Source: Lunularia cruciata
Lineage: Eukaryota > Streptophyta > Marchantiopsida > Lunulariales > Lunulariaceae
Length of the DNA stretch: 64,000 nucleotides
Assembly: GCA_948567375.1 (NCBI GenBank)
Contig: OX419758.1
Coordinates: 58,533,001 to 58,597,000, forward strand
Direction of reading: 5' to 3'
Shown in pieces: positions 50,001 to 63,900 of this stretch; positions within the stretch are counted from its first letter, which is position 1, and each line of letters opens with the position of its first letter. Made by a program: the position numbers and the translations under genes. The notes beneath the pieces are model-generated. The model worked only from the letters and a program-made list of their open reading frames with translations. It had not been told where the DNA came from and searched no databases.

Positions 50001-53000
50001 ATTTCTCAGGAATTAAATGTGAAATTATTCAGGACTGTACCGCATACGCAACTTCACAAACGAAACACAAGCGAAAACCTTGCATTTAGATAGAGTTGAG
50101 AAGAAACTTCACTGGACTCGATTAGAATTTTGAATGGGCTACTTGGAAGTAAATTGACAGCAAACCAGAAGAACTCAGATTGTACTCCTGCGACATTTGG
50201 ACGAGAAAAAGATATCCAGGCTCATCAATATTGAATGTAGGGTTCGTTCATCTTCTCAGTAGGAAGTGATCCGGATAAAAAGGAAATCAGATTTAAAAGA
50301 TATCAGCTGTTTCAATGTGACATGACAGGAAACCAAATTCAGGTCTTCCAGTCTGTACGCTCAGTTTGTACTCTCCTGATATTCAAACGTGATATCAGAT
50401 TGAAGCTTATCAGTAGCACTTTTGTCTACTCAGCTTGTGATCCACTTCACTTTCGTGGTACGCTCAAGCTTCTTTTCGAACCTTCCGAGTTCCAGCCTGC
50501 GAAAAATTGCGCGGCGTACAAGTGCATGCGCGCTTCCAACGAATTTACCACATGTTTATTAAGGTGCACGGCATCCTTTGAAGCGGGCGGGTAGGGTCCC
50601 AACTTGATGATCTCTGGGTAGTGCTTTCTTGCGCTGAAGGGGCAAGTCCGGATGTTTCTAATCGTACTTGCAATGGTCGGTACTTGCATTGGGTGCTATC
50701 TGTCTGTCAATCGCGTATAGAAATTTAGAAAGTGAAAGCCAGTACCGCCTGTCACTGATAGTTTGAATCATGATGTAAGCTTGGCTGGTCTCTGGATTGA
50801 AGGATTACATTGTACTCGTCTGTGCGCTCCTCTCCAACTATATGTAACATGTGAGGAAGGAAGACACATCCAGGTAACTGAAACGTTGGCCGAAACGACA
50901 TGCATGAAGAATTATTTCACTGTTCATATCCTTTCTCCCAGAGAAAGGATCCGATCATAAGCCAGCTTCGCAATATATCCAGATTGCTCCTTTCGTAATT
51001 GTCATATGTACGATCTCGTGCAGTTCATTTACTGACAGCGTAAGAGTTTTGATCAGTACATTGTCAATACTACGAATCAAGTGGCAGCAGCAAAAAAATG
51101 ATATCGTAGTTAGAAGAGATATTTTAAGCATTGCTTGCCTGATTACCACAGCAGGCAAGGAATGCCCTCCAACGTTGATCAAGCAGGTAGGGTGGGGGGC
51201 ACCAAATAAACACATAGAGCATTTTGAAACGAAGCTCATAGAGCATTACATATTTCAGGAGTAGGCATCTGGATTACCGTCTGTGAATTCTTTAGATCGT
51301 ACTAGTATCTCAAAATCTGAACCACCTTAGGATTTGCTGTTGATACGATGTTTTGAATGGAAAGTTGGCAACTGACCAACACCAACACACAAGAGAAACT
51401 ATAATTGCAAATGAAATCTATACGCGAGGCAAACTATACTAGGTTGAGGTACAGTTAAACTTTAGATTGTCTAACAAAGATCTTTTTATTTCATATAAGA
51501 GATATGGGAAAATGGTAAAAACTTTTCATTTCATATCTTGGTATGGTCCATTTGCGTGTTCGTCTTCTGTCTGTAGCAGAAGCCATAACCATGTTCCAAA
51601 ATAGAATGCGGGCTTTTGTTCACTTAATTCTCATTCCATCATGTGTTATGCAATACCAGTTGTTTGTTACAGTGATGACCTCTATAGATCCCACCATTGA
51701 AATAATTTTGGGTTTTTGATAGTTATAGTGTGAAGTAGAGAGGGTGTGTTCTCTAAATAATTTTCTTTCTATAATTTTAGGCTTAGTTTATGTTTTGGGT
51801 TGTCACTTTATCTTTATTTATCTTTTATTTTCCTACTTATTAGAAGTTTATACTCGTCTCAATGACATGCACGATCTTATCCAAAATCTATCTTTCTAAA
51901 ACCAAAGTCCTCTATCCACCATCATTTTCTTAGTCTTACATATATAATTTCACCACTGAAATATGAAAAGGAAATAGAAAAGAAATTCTAAAGCTAAGAA
52001 CTTTTTGGAAAATACTGAATTGATTTCTTGTACAAGAAAACCTTGGACTAAGGCTCCTAGTTTGTAGTTTAAAATGTCCAAGATAAAACTGTAGTTGGCC
52101 TTTAATTTTTGTCAGTGTGCTTAGGTTAATTCATGAGATATCGAATAAGTCATTTCTTATCAATTTAGTATATTTAATATTAGAATCTCTCTTGTATTTA
52201 TTTACTGTTATGTTGCCAATCGATCCTTAGAACCACGGGATCAACAAAACTACTAAAAAATATGTTATGTCATTGTGCTAAGCAAAATAAAATAAAGTAT
52301 CAAACATCACCACAATGTAAGATAATTGAGTAAGGTGCAAAATATATAAGAGTCAATCAATATTTGTACCCTTTATTTCAAATGGACACCTAATTGACAC
52401 CATATTGCATGTGATACGAATACTGTGTTATTTTATAAATATTTTTTTCGTTATATACCTATATATATATTCAAAATTCAAAATTCTTGAATCCTAAATT
52501 CATTTGTTAAGATTGATGGCTTGCGTGAACATAGCAACCTGACCTGGCTGGAAATAGATTCATAATTTGAGTTTGAATCCCACTGTTCGCTACAGTGTGT
52601 CCGAACTCTGACCTTACTCTTAGACCTTTTCATGATTAATCATTTGAGACAGTGGCAAGAAGAACAGTGTGCTGTTACCTGGCAGCCCAATCTCAAATCC
52701 TTTTGATTCCTGGACTTTAGACTTGAGATATAAAAGCTTTACTCTACGGTGGATGAGAGCGTGGAGAATAGTGGATTGTGTCCACAACCTCACAGCAATA
52801 GTACAAAGAGTTGCACTTTCCACATTAGACTCAGATCTCCTCAAAATACTGTGCGCGCCTGCTTGAATCAAGGAACCAACCATGCAAGATGTGAAGGCCA
52901 GGGTTGAATCTGAAGGTTCATGGAAGCTGCAGCTGGATGAATATAAAAGAAGTAGCTTTAGTTAGGACAATTGTACTATTGTAGATGTTGTAGTAGGATA

Positions 53001-55346
53001 CGGTCACGTGAACTAGGTAAACTGTAGGTTTCGATGGATGGGAATAAATTCATGACAATCAAAGTTTCCGAAGACCAAATCTCCGTTGCAGAAGGCAACC
53101 CCAAAGACAAAACATAGTACTAAATGCCATAATGTCGGAGATTTTTTCACTGTCTGGGTAACTTGTGCTGAAGTCCGAAAGTTCCATTTGCTGAAGTCTA
53201 TAAGCATGACATGCTAGGTATGACTGTTGTTGATTGATCAACGGTCAAAATAATCAGAAGACTCGTAAAGGCTGAGCCAAGCCCGTCGAAATTGAGTTTA
53301 CATTAGTGGTAGTCCTTGGAATGTAGTCAACGTGTCTAATAACTTTGCTCCACTCATAATTACACTTACAGGAAAAGATCAGAGTTGACTAGTTGACCTG
53401 AGTCTTGTCCTCTTACTCATTCTGGCGATGGACATAGAACCAATACTCAAGTGTACACGCGGAAGGAAGCTATGGCTATTGGCGGCCAAGATGGCGTGAT
53501 GTTACCTTGAATCGACAATTTTATGAAATGTCTATCAGAATATGTGATGAGGTTTAAACGATAAGTACGAGCCAGACACTATCCAGTCACCTAGTTAAAT
53601 GCTACAAACCAATTTTGAGTTATGATCGTATCTTCTTTCACAAGGTACTAAGGTGACTGAATCAATTTAACTCGCAGTTGGTGTGGTCCTTTTATGTCCT
53701 TCTTGCTTGTCTTGGATCATCTTCTGGGTGGCGGTACAATTGAGGGTTTCAATTCGGAAAGTTACAGAATGGTTACGGGAGTGGGGTCACTATCCATAAA
53801 AGTCCAACCATACAAAATAAACTAACATTCCACACAGATTTGGTGTCAGAATGAACAGTCCACACAATTTTGTAAGCCGGATTTCTAGGAAAGCTGGACA
53901 TGAATAAGTAATAAAGGAAAGCGCAGATTGGAAAGAAGAGACAAAGACCCATCACCCTTTTACGGGTCATTTCCCAACACATGCCGTAAATTTCATCAGG
54001 GCCATCCATAAAAACAGTTTTATTGAGTTACTACGGTTTCAGCCTATTGATTGAAACCCCCTTTACACGAGTGGTGATTGCCTTACACAAGTTGTCCAAA
54101 GGAGTTGTGCTTTTGCTTTCCCGGAGAAGTGTCTCTGAGGAAATGCATGAAATCAGGATTCTGATGTAATTTGCTTTTGATGAGTTTAGGCTAGAGCCTG
54201 TGGTTTACGTATTGCCAGTACAAATGTCGCTTCTGTAAAAGTTGATATTCACTTGAAATTCGTTTTCTGTAAGTAGAGATATAAGAGTGTCTCTTTTTCT
54301 TCACAGGAAAAACCGAGAATGCAGTGTGGCTCAATTGCATGTACAGTACACGGAGTTATCACAGCGGTGCTGTGCATAGCTTACCATTGTACCGAATCTA
54401 AAGTCACTGCTCATCCAAAATCTAGTGATACTTCTTGAACAAAGTTAAAAATTGTAGATTAATGGATAACTTTGAAAAACTGTACTAGTTTCAAGTTGAC
54501 ACGGAACCAAGCTGGAGTCGAATTGATATTTTATAAGTCAGTCCGGACATGAGTAGGAGGACCAACGTCCAGAGTAGATCTCTTGTCTTCCTGACGAGAA
54601 AGCAGATTGCCTTAAGAAGGTACATAACTGTTACAAGTACCGTTCGCAACGTTGCATTTAGCAACCAGTACTATACATGCCCCATTTCAAAGTCAATAAA
54701 GAAAACAGTGGTGATAAAGTACGCAATAACATTCTGTGTCCTTCACAAGCAAATTGTATCCAACGAACAGTTTAGACAGCAAGACATTAGAAATGGATAC
54801 CGTTTTAAGTCTATGGGATATTTCAAAATTTCACGTGTGTAAGCAACGTGAAAGAGTCAATTGAGCATCCATTGGATTTTTCCAACACCGGTCGTCTGTA
54901 CTTTGTAATTGCTGAGCATCGTCAGGTTCTGGATGGATAAAAGAACATAGTCGTCCTCACTGACACCTCGATCACAAGATTCAGTATATCCGAATCATTT
55001 GCTACAATAAACTCACTGGATCTCATCCATGGAAACATGAGCATATCTTCGACGCCAGCAGTTCAAACAACCAAGTTTTATTCATCACTACTCCACCCTG
55101 TAACTTGTTCGAAGTTTTGAGAACTTTATCGAGAACTAAGCTAGTATGTACAAAATATACACAAATATATGTCTGCATGCATATATTCAATGTATGTAGA
55201 TATATTGTGTTCAAGCCAGTGGAGAAATCCGCCTGCCTACCTAACTGCAATTTAATCCTACCGTGGCTACTAAAGACTCCTGTAATGAGAGCTTTTGAGA
55301 ACATCCATTAAATCGACGAGGTCATGCAAGTCGATTTATTTGCAGT
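44019..55346. other. Long spacer without supported genes
   Basis: 44200-47100 is AT-rich. 47150-55300 is of more balanced composition and could hide UTRs, introns or decayed genes, but the open frames found (for example 48506-48832 and 50447-50689, both minus) show no family signature or splice support. A hairpin with 14-bp arms and one mismatch lies at 51128-51165, and a 10-bp perfect one at 50928-50950. Confidence 0.4.
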
Positions 55347-57007
55347 TCACTTGTCGTCATGTCTGCACTTATTTCCGAAATTTTTGACGTACTCACGGTA
55401 CGTCAGGTCCATTTTCGTGAACCTAGTGTGCTCCCCTTTGGTGGTGAACTCTGGAGCCACACAAAGCTTTAAGTCCAATGCAGGCTTAAGAAGCACCAAT
55501 GCGGACACCCGGTCTTGCTTCTCTTTCACGAGTACACGATGTTCGCAGCTCTTAAACCGGCCGTTCGAAATGATCTGCAGCCAATTTCATCCAGTTTGGT
55601 CTCGTGTCAACGGATGCAGAACCTACAGTTGACATTCTCAAGCTCAAAGGATGCTCCACCAATCAATGCTTTCATTAGTGTCCCTGTTCCCTTAGTCTTA
55701 GATTTCCTACTGCAACCAGAAACAAATTCATGAATAGTTTCTACAATCAACTGATTCTCAGCGACTGCTCCCTCTTAGCAAATTCAACCGCATGATAATG
55801 TGCAATGCAAGTCACGGAAATGCAGTAGCTATATGTCCTTCTAGGGCGATAGGAGTTAAGAAGAAGGCTGAAGAATACCTCCATGGTGTCTCCAGTGCTG
55901 ACAATCAGGCTTTCGGGATCTGGAGCTACAAGTATCCAAGTGCCGTCTTTCATCACTTCTAGCCCCGGCGAGTCTTCGTTGATGACAACCATACTGACGG
56001 GATCAGTGTGTGCAACTATTCCTGACGCCATGTCTGCTTGAGGACAAGGAGGGTAATATGCTGTCAGCATGGTTGCGTCCATTCCACCCTCCCCGTCTCC
56101 AAGCACTTCGTAGAAGCGGTTTGGCTGCAGGTTCAGGACCTCTGCCAGTAGCCCAAGTACGGTACCTGTAAGTTTTTTGACCTCCTCGGTCCAGTCTAGG
56201 ACACATCTCCTGTAAAACATCACCTCACACCAAAAGTTAGATAATTTTGACTTTAAAGACTCAGATTTTCACGGTTCCAGATTAACAGGAGAATCTCAAC
56301 AGAATCTCAACGATTGATTGTTGCGAAATGTGATACCTGTATGCTTCTGGTTTCTCAGGCCACAACTGCAATTCGCTGGAGTTAAAGGGAGGAGTTCTGT
56401 GATGGAACTGGTCTCGCCAGCTTTGGTGTCCGGATACTGCTCTCCTAGTCCTTCCATATCGAGGGGCTGCTGCATCTCCATTGGGACCTAGGAACTGAAT
56501 TTTATCTGATAACGGCAAGTCAAAAAACTCCCGCGTCACCTGAAGCACTTGCTTCTTCAACTTCTCAGATATTCCGTGGCCTACCACCTGCAAAATGAGG
56601 AGAGAGAACCGTGCGAATCGTTTAAATAATTGAAATTTAAAAGTAGGATCAATTTATTACGCTAGCTGAGCAGGAAGAATGCTAAAGCTGCCGAATGGAA
56701 CTAAGACTTAAGAAACCGATCCAGGAGGGCCACAATAGTGAGAACTTGCCTTGAATACCCCCCACTCCTTGATCGCCTCCATAATTGAGGTTGCTATTCG
56801 TTTCCGCTGGAACTCATCATTCATCAGGGACAAATCGATTGTCGGAACGTCCCTTGACTTGTCACTTTTAGTGAAACGTGGCTGCATGTTGACAGGCAAT
56901 ATAAATTCGGAAGGTATGTGGGTGATTCCTGAGTCTGCCATGGCTTTAATTGATTTTGCGTTTTTGCAGTAATCATCCATCTTGTGTTGCGTGATCGTCA
57001 TTGTCAT
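55347..57007 (-). CDS. 2-oxoglutarate/Fe(II)-dependent dioxygenase (plant DOXC / flavonol synthase-like), 4 exons
   Basis: Exons on the minus strand: 57007-56750, 56587-56337, 56209-55879 and 55574-55347, giving 355 residues, the normal length of the family. What is seen: an N-terminal DIOX_N-like part with VPTIDLS and EWGVFKVVGHGI (about 54-92), then YYPPCPQ (221-227), the iron ligands His237 and Asp239 in AHTD, the third ligand His292 in CEHRV, and the 2-oxoglutarate-binding Arg302 with Ser304 in RVS. Every catalytic residue is present, so the enzyme should be active. Known family reactions are hydroxylations and desaturations in flavonoid, hormone and other specialised metabolism; the substrate cannot be told. 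The usual NHG is GHG here. Introns 2 and 3 are GT-AG, and intron 1 is GC-AG (AAG|GCAAGT). The start is the first of three Met codons. Confidence 0.93.
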
Positions 57008-57560
57008 TCTCTTGATTCAAGCGATAGAATCTGAGACAGTTTCTGTTGAATCTCGAAGAGGGAGAAAGGTTTGAGACACTTGAGTGACACTGTGCACAGT
57101 CAGTGGAAGGAAAAAGGAGGCAGTGACCCCGTACCCTTCCTGGCCTCAACCCGGAAGCATAAAAGTAACACTCTAACTAGATGATAACGTGGCAAGAAAA
57201 CGAGCACTCATAAAGTTCGAACAGATGAGTCTCGGAATTGCTCAACCTAGGCACTACTGAACAGCTGCAGTTGCGGAATGAACTGTGAGCAACGCAAATC
57301 TCAGAATGAAAATGATCTAGGATTTCCTCCAAGGGTATGAACGGGAGCTTGTGTTCTCCCAAGGGATACAAGGAAATAGAATTAGGAAGAGAACAAGATG
57401 ATCCCAGACGGTCGCTCACGAATGGAACTGGAATAGGAGGACTTGTGAGCAGATGAATCGACGAAATTGAATACAACAGAAGTCCCAACGGTGGTTCTAC
57501 TTATAGGCTTCTGGGCTCTCCGCTCGGGTTTGGAATCCTTGATGGATTCCGTGTCTTGTC
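57008..57560 (-). promoter_or_regulatory. Upstream region of the dioxygenase gene
   Basis: GC content stays fairly high for about 500 bp ahead of the ATG. I cannot pinpoint a TATA box or transcription start. Minus-strand open frames here have no recognised product. Confidence 0.35.
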
Positions 57561-60500
57561 TCCAGAATCCCTGAAGCAGACAGACAGATAGACTAACTCT
57601 AACTCCGAGACTTTTTCTCTCTCTATCCGTAAACCCGCGCTCTACTTTTTCTTTCTCGCCATTCTATTCAGAAACAGATCTGTCTGCAACAGACGTTCGT
57701 TTCTCCTTCGTCCTAGAAAGGATACAACTTCTTGTTTTTTATGACGGAATGTCCCCGAGGAGGATACAGCCCATTTGTTCTTGTAAAAGTTGTCGAATGA
57801 ATCAAAGCCACGTTTCATCATGTCTTTTTCTCTAACTTTTTTTGAGATCCGGATGATATTTTTGTTTTTTAACTCGTTTCTCTTAGAAGACTGACTCGCC
57901 TTCTTACCTGACTGACGACGTACGTACTCTTTTGCCTGTAAGTGTCTCCCGTATACTTTTTCATGAGAAACAAAGTGTCGATTGTTTCGAAAACAGACAG
58001 CCCTCTGTGGTCTTCCGATCACAGTTTTCACTTCAGGCTGCTGTATTTAATCCCGACTAGATTTCAATGGTTCAAATTGCATTGCATTTGACTTACTGCG
58101 CCAATCTCGTAATGGATTTAATTTGGGTGTCTGAATGACTGAATCAACTCGCACTGGCACCTGCAAGAGCAACATATTATAAGCAAGTCAACTAGCCATG
58201 TTAAACCTTGTTGCCTCCAAATCGCAGTTATATATTGTAATCTAAAACGGTTTCCAGGAAGATAACAGAAGCCATGATGATGACAACGGTTGGTTTGCCC
58301 GTGAGTTCAATATAAAACTTTCTTCAGGTTCAAGGCAAACCCTCCATCTCGTGGTCAACGATCATGTTGGGCAAAGTTGATGACTTCATCGCAGCATGGT
58401 GATGACTTCATTGTAAGGGTATGGCACCCTGCAGAAAAGTTTCATGATTGAAAAAGAAGTGAAAGGTAGTTGAGAGACAAAACTAGTACCAAGTTCTAAA
58501 CATGATAATATCTGCAGGTAGCAGAGTCTATAGGAGGGACCGGTGTTTATTGGAATATGGGACATGCTAAAGTAAAAGGTTGTAACAATAATTTGGAATT
58601 CATGTGAAGTTCTTAAATGATTTCTTTGCAATGGACATAAATAGCCCCCACTCTGAGTATCCAGCCCCATCAAATGTCATATGTCAGTGTTGTTGTCCAT
58701 TCGTCCCTTACTTATGATGTCCTATTTTCCAATTTCAGTCAATATTATGCAGGTTCCCTAGCCTAAAAGTGAATGGTATAGATAAAGCTCTATACATCAA
58801 TATTTTACCTCAAAGTTAAAGAACTAATTGGAGATAATTTTTGTGAGTCGGCTCGGATAAGTGCAGCTAAGTCTTGATGTATTTTTTGTTACTCGCTTGT
58901 TCAAAGTATTGCCAAATTTGTAGAGGAAAACACACCAAGTTTTTATAAAAACCAAGCTTTTGGATTTATCATTGGATTCCACTGAGAAATAAATCAGTTA
59001 CGTATAGCGACCATCTAAAGATTTTACAGAGCTCCTAAAATTCCCACACTCACGTCAATATTTTATGAGAAGTGCGGTTACCATCTCATGTTACTTCAAA
59101 ATTAAAATACATAAAATATTTACAATGATTAATGGATAAGGACATGAGCGCATGCCGTCTCCCAACAAAACTAATTAAAAGGTCGAGTATGTTTTGAAAG
59201 GATTTAGGATGGGAAGACCCCATCTAGATCTGGATAGAAGATTACAAAATATATTCCGAAATTGTCTCTGTACCTATACTAGTACAAAATCTAAGCTGAC
59301 CAATTTCTATTTTCAAGCCCAAGGGACAAATAGTGATGGTTTAGTAAGTTAAATAATGAGTTCTTGACATGGTAATATTGTAATATAATAAGAAACTCGG
59401 TTGCTACTGAAATGTCTAGTTCCTATTAATAAGTGCAGACTAAGTATAAATTTTAAAACTTATTAGCATGGGTTATACTTTTCACTAACTATTGCAGATA
59501 ATGTCTTTGAAAAATCTCGATGCCTTGGAGAGAAATCGTAAACATTGAAGTTCACTTGTGGAAGACTATCGCTAGCACAAACGTACTAAAAGGGAAATGA
59601 AATTATCGAGAGGTATGATAACGTTTTATAGAATGAATGTAACTAAGATTAACAAAAGAATGTAAGAAAAACTCCGTTCACCAAAACATGTAATGGAACT
59701 TATCAGCAGAGAAGTTAGATCAACAAAGACTATTTCATTTTTTATAGTAGTTTACGGAACAAAGACTATTTTCTTCCATAGTACAAGAAGGATCATAAAA
59801 TTTGAATTCTACGAGCGCAGTTGATATGACTTTTATTATCAAATACTTTTCTACTTTTCCGTTAGATTAGAGGATTATTCAAGTTGTTGATCGATAATCT
59901 CACTTTCTTATTTCAACATGAATTCTAGTATTGAAAATTGAGAAAAATTTGCCAAATTTTAGTACTTTGTCTAATTAAGGTAGAAAGCATTCTTTGAACG
60001 AAAAATAGTGATCAGTCTATTGATACTGGCAATATATCATGATGGAAAACAAAATATCTGAATTAGCATTTTCTGAAATGAAGTTGATGTATGATTTTGG
60101 ATAATCGTTTTATTTTATAAAAATCAATATAAGATATATATCAATTTACATCCACATACACACTTAGTTATAACTTTCTTTATTGCCATAAAGACAAGAA
60201 AGCAAGCAAGCATGTCCCTTACGTTAATTTATAAAGGTGGTTTAGTCGAACTGGCCAAGTTATAATGGGGATAGTCAACCACCAATCTACCTATATAGTT
60301 AATTCATAAAGGCATCTTGGGCATATTTGATTTAATTGACTTAACTTTTAAATACATTCAATTAATCTAAGAGAGTTGAATGGCTTTTGGAAATTTAACA
60401 TAAGATACGGGATTTCTATTTTGAGTTACTTATCTATATTCAAGTTTCAAAATCTATACATGATTCATCTTTTATCGACAAATTGCTAAAATACGAAATA

Positions 60501-60669
60501 TTATAAATGGTCAAAGCTTTGAGATTTGGCTATGAATCACTTATCTATTAAGTTTGGAGTCAGTTTAAAGGACAACTAATAGAGCAGCAAACACTATTGA
60601 TATCAGCAGCATGTAAGTGTTGATGACCATGTCAATGATATTACTGATATTATCACAATGGAAATATAT
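57561..60669. other. Spacer, with one unexplained basic frame and a module fragment
   Basis: A 129-codon minus-strand frame (57642-58031) is very rich in Lys and Arg and has no recognised domain; it is not called as a gene. A short fragment of the dispersed module (GGATGGGAAGACCCCATC) lies at 59208-59225. The rest is AT-rich. Confidence 0.4.
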
Positions 60670-60730
60670 CAAGCAAGGTAAGTTTGTGATCTTAACATTA
60701 CTTGTTAAGATCACGAGCTTACCTTGCTTG
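60670..60730. other. Near-perfect 28-bp hairpin
   Basis: Arms 60670-60697 and 60703-60730 pair over 28 positions with two mismatches and a 5-nt loop. The outer ends read CAAGCAAGGTAAG and CTTACCTTGCTTG. It could be a tiny foldback transposon or a precursor-like RNA. Confidence 0.85.
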
Positions 60731-60790
60731 AAGTTGGAAAGTCAATCATTGCGGTTATAATTTGAAATGAGCATCAAAATGGTGGAAGCA

Positions 60791-60975
60791 CCATGCAGTT
60801 TCATGCGGAACAAGACAGGACTTTGCGATAAATGCTTGCAGGTTTCTGCTTCATTCTACTTTTCCAGAATTGAGAATTGTGTACCATTCAATTTTATGGG
60901 GAACAAGACAGGACTTTGCGATAAATGCTTGCAGATATCTGCTTCATTCTACTTTCCAGAATTGAGAATTGTGTA
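60791..60975 (+). repeat. Recent 92-93-bp tandem duplication
   Basis: Units 60791-60883 and 60884-60975 are identical over a central block of more than 30 bp (AACAAGACAGGACTTTGCGA and beyond) and differ mainly at the left end. A 69-codon plus-strand frame (60767-60976) runs through both units, so its product repeats NKTGLCDKCLQ twice, each with a CxxC pair. There is no evidence that it is expressed. Confidence 0.85.
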
Positions 60976-63900
60976 AAAGGGTTTGCAGGTTTTGACGAAG
61001 ATCAATCATGGTATTAATGGTTGGTGTTAATATTTGATACATTATAATCTCTTAGTTGGTAGCTTAAAATTTGATTGTTTAAGGATAGCCTAATTGACAG
61101 TTTCAATTCTTAGTTTTGTATTATCAACGAGAATGCTCACAAGAGAGACAAAACGAAATTGGACTCGATCTCTTAGAATGCTTGCTAGTTTACTGGGTGA
61201 TCCCAAGATAAAGGGAATCTACAACCTTTTGAGTAGAGCCCATGATAGTGTAATTTACGAAGATGTGAAAATGGATATTTAAAAGACAGAGGTATTAACA
61301 TCCCATAACAATTTATACCATGTAGTTATCCAGGCCAAAAGAAAAATACTCAAGATAGATAGCAAAGCAAATTACAATCAAAGTGCAAAAAATTTAAATC
61401 CTACTATACAAGCAAAAGGAAATAACCCCTTGAAATTCTTTCAACTCTAAAGAATGGTTTGTCAATTACCGGATAGCTTATTTTCCAATTAGAGTATAAA
61501 GATGTATAAAATTCTTGACCATTGTGAGTGGCACTACTTTCAAACCCATTTCAATATGGTCTACATTGTCTTTATAATCCTTGATATTCCGTACCAATTC
61601 AAGATCCTTGAAGTTATAATCTTCCCGTCTTATCCTTGTTGTCATTGATGGAAGTTTTTACCTTTTTTTCATACATCTCCTATCTCTCTTCTCCAATAGA
61701 ATTGCAAGTATCAAATAACAAGATATCATCAATTTTCCTAATGAATTTGGTATAAAACAACCAGCTTGAAGCATTATCATTATTTATCACAAATGCTTAG
61801 AGCATCATTGTTATCCATAACAAATGCCTATATGCCAATGAGTCCATTAAAAAACCCTTTGTAGTTCCAGCTTTTGTTTTCCTTTTGTCAATCTTGGAAT
61901 CTAGATGACAATCTAATGTCTTTTTTGAGTCATCTTCTTATTAGTATCCACTCTTTCACAAAATATCTTGCCTACTTTCACCAACTTCTCCATTCAATCA
62001 ACATTACTGAGGGCACTAGCCTACTCAAGCATTATATCCTACATGGTATCCTTATAATCATCACTAAATCATTCAGCAAACTCTTTAAGGCCAAGTTTGG
62101 GAGAAGAGTTTGCTAAAGAGCTTATAGCTCAAACTTTGATAGCAAAAAAGTGCAGTTATACTCAACACATAGACAATGTTAATGATAGGATGGGTATGCC
62201 CTCTTCCAAGCCTTTAGCTTCAATTTGGTTTCTTCACACTTTTCTTTGATGCACTATTGGAAGAATTTGTCATCATAGTTTGTAGAATATTTGAGATTAT
62301 TCAAATGTATTATAAAAAGAACTCAATACATCTCATTTTCAAATTGCTTCTTGTAAAGTAGATCTACCAAAAATTATAGTTTTGTGGTTGGCTTTAGTGG
62401 AAATTTGTCACCAAAGCTTTTGGATCAGTATAGTTAGTTCTCCATCTAACCTTTCTTATATCATTGAGATAATAATCAAAATTACTCAAGAATTGGGTTC
62501 AAGTACCATCACTAAATTGGAGTGCATTTCTTCAATTATATACTTGTCAAACATAGTTATTGATGACCTCACCTAACATTGTCTGAAGCAAGCTTGATAT
62601 GGAGCTCATTGTCCTTTTGAGGATATATGTATCCTTTGTTTGATTATGCTTAACCAAAAGATCACGTTGGATTGTGTAAAAAACCAAATTTCAAACTTTA
62701 TCCACCCCAACTTTCAAGGATGAAGAATTCTTCCTAATTTCCTTCTTCTATGAAAGCTTGTGGTACAAATACTATACATGAGGGAAAATATAAGGCCCCA
62801 AGTGCAAGTTTACCACTTGTTTCATGCTTTGGAACATTATATTACTAATGTTTTTTTCACTCTTGAAATCTTTACTAGTAGTACACCTTTTTTTTGCATC
62901 AAACATTGATGGTCCCAACAATAATTTTTTCTCTATTTCATTCAAGAAATCATGGTCCAAATTTCAGATATTGAGGAGGTACAAGACATAAATAGTAGTA
63001 TTGTCTATCATCTAGTGGCAATTATGGAGAAGTCTTTATGCCATCTTCTCAATCAGTTAGTTATAAGTTTTCTTCTCTAATATATTTAAAAATTCTTAAC
63101 AGCAGTATATAAAGCCTTGAAACATCTTGTAAACTTATTAAATATCTCAAGTCAAGATTTGAAACTTGAATTTTCCTCAAAGTCAAGATAACCCCTAAAA
63201 CCAATGGATCCACCCCACATTATCTCTCCAAGACACTTTACTTGTATAATATCACCTCACAACATCACCATAAAATATAGTGTATACAAATACATTTAGG
63301 TTTATTAGCATAAGTTCAAAATACTCCTTTCTTAATATTATCTCTAAGTGAGCTTTCATAGCCTTTTTTTCAATCTAATATGGTATTGTACATAAAATAT
63401 TCTCTCGCCTTCTAGAGAGATCTTTCAATGAAAATAGATAAATTTGTGGGTAGTCAAGATGGTATTTAAAGATTATAAGGACAATAATCACTTTGTATAA
63501 ATTATCTCTGAATAATACTTAATAGTTATGTATGAATCCTTGAGGTTTAATCCATTTGTAATATCTATTATAGCTTTTATAAAATTTCTCTCATAATGTC
63601 TTTGAGATCTTGAATATCTTCATTATGATTAATCCAATTATTGCATGTGTTTCCAATACCAAGCACTTCAAATACTCCACATCCAATTGCAAAATAATAG
63701 CACCTACATCCTTGCAATAATTTATAATAATAATACTTAAGATTTAAAAATAAATAAAAGCTAAATGTAAAATTAACTAATAATATTTTTTTATTTTTTT
63801 TTACCAAAAAGAATTAAATCTAAAAACAAATTAAGAACTTACTAATGTTATGGCAAAATATAGATAAAACTTTATCAACTTCTTGATGGGTACTGGTTTG

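Noticed and set aside
55747-56223. 158-codon dioxygenase frame as a C-terminally truncated gene
   Set aside because: The end of that frame reads into intron 3. The real fourth exon (55574-55347) supplies the third iron ligand His292 and the RVS motif, so the gene is complete.
57642-58031. 129-codon, very basic minus-strand frame upstream of the dioxygenase gene
   Set aside because: No recognised domain, no splice or promoter support, and the composition (Lys/Arg-rich) follows from the local T-rich plus strand.
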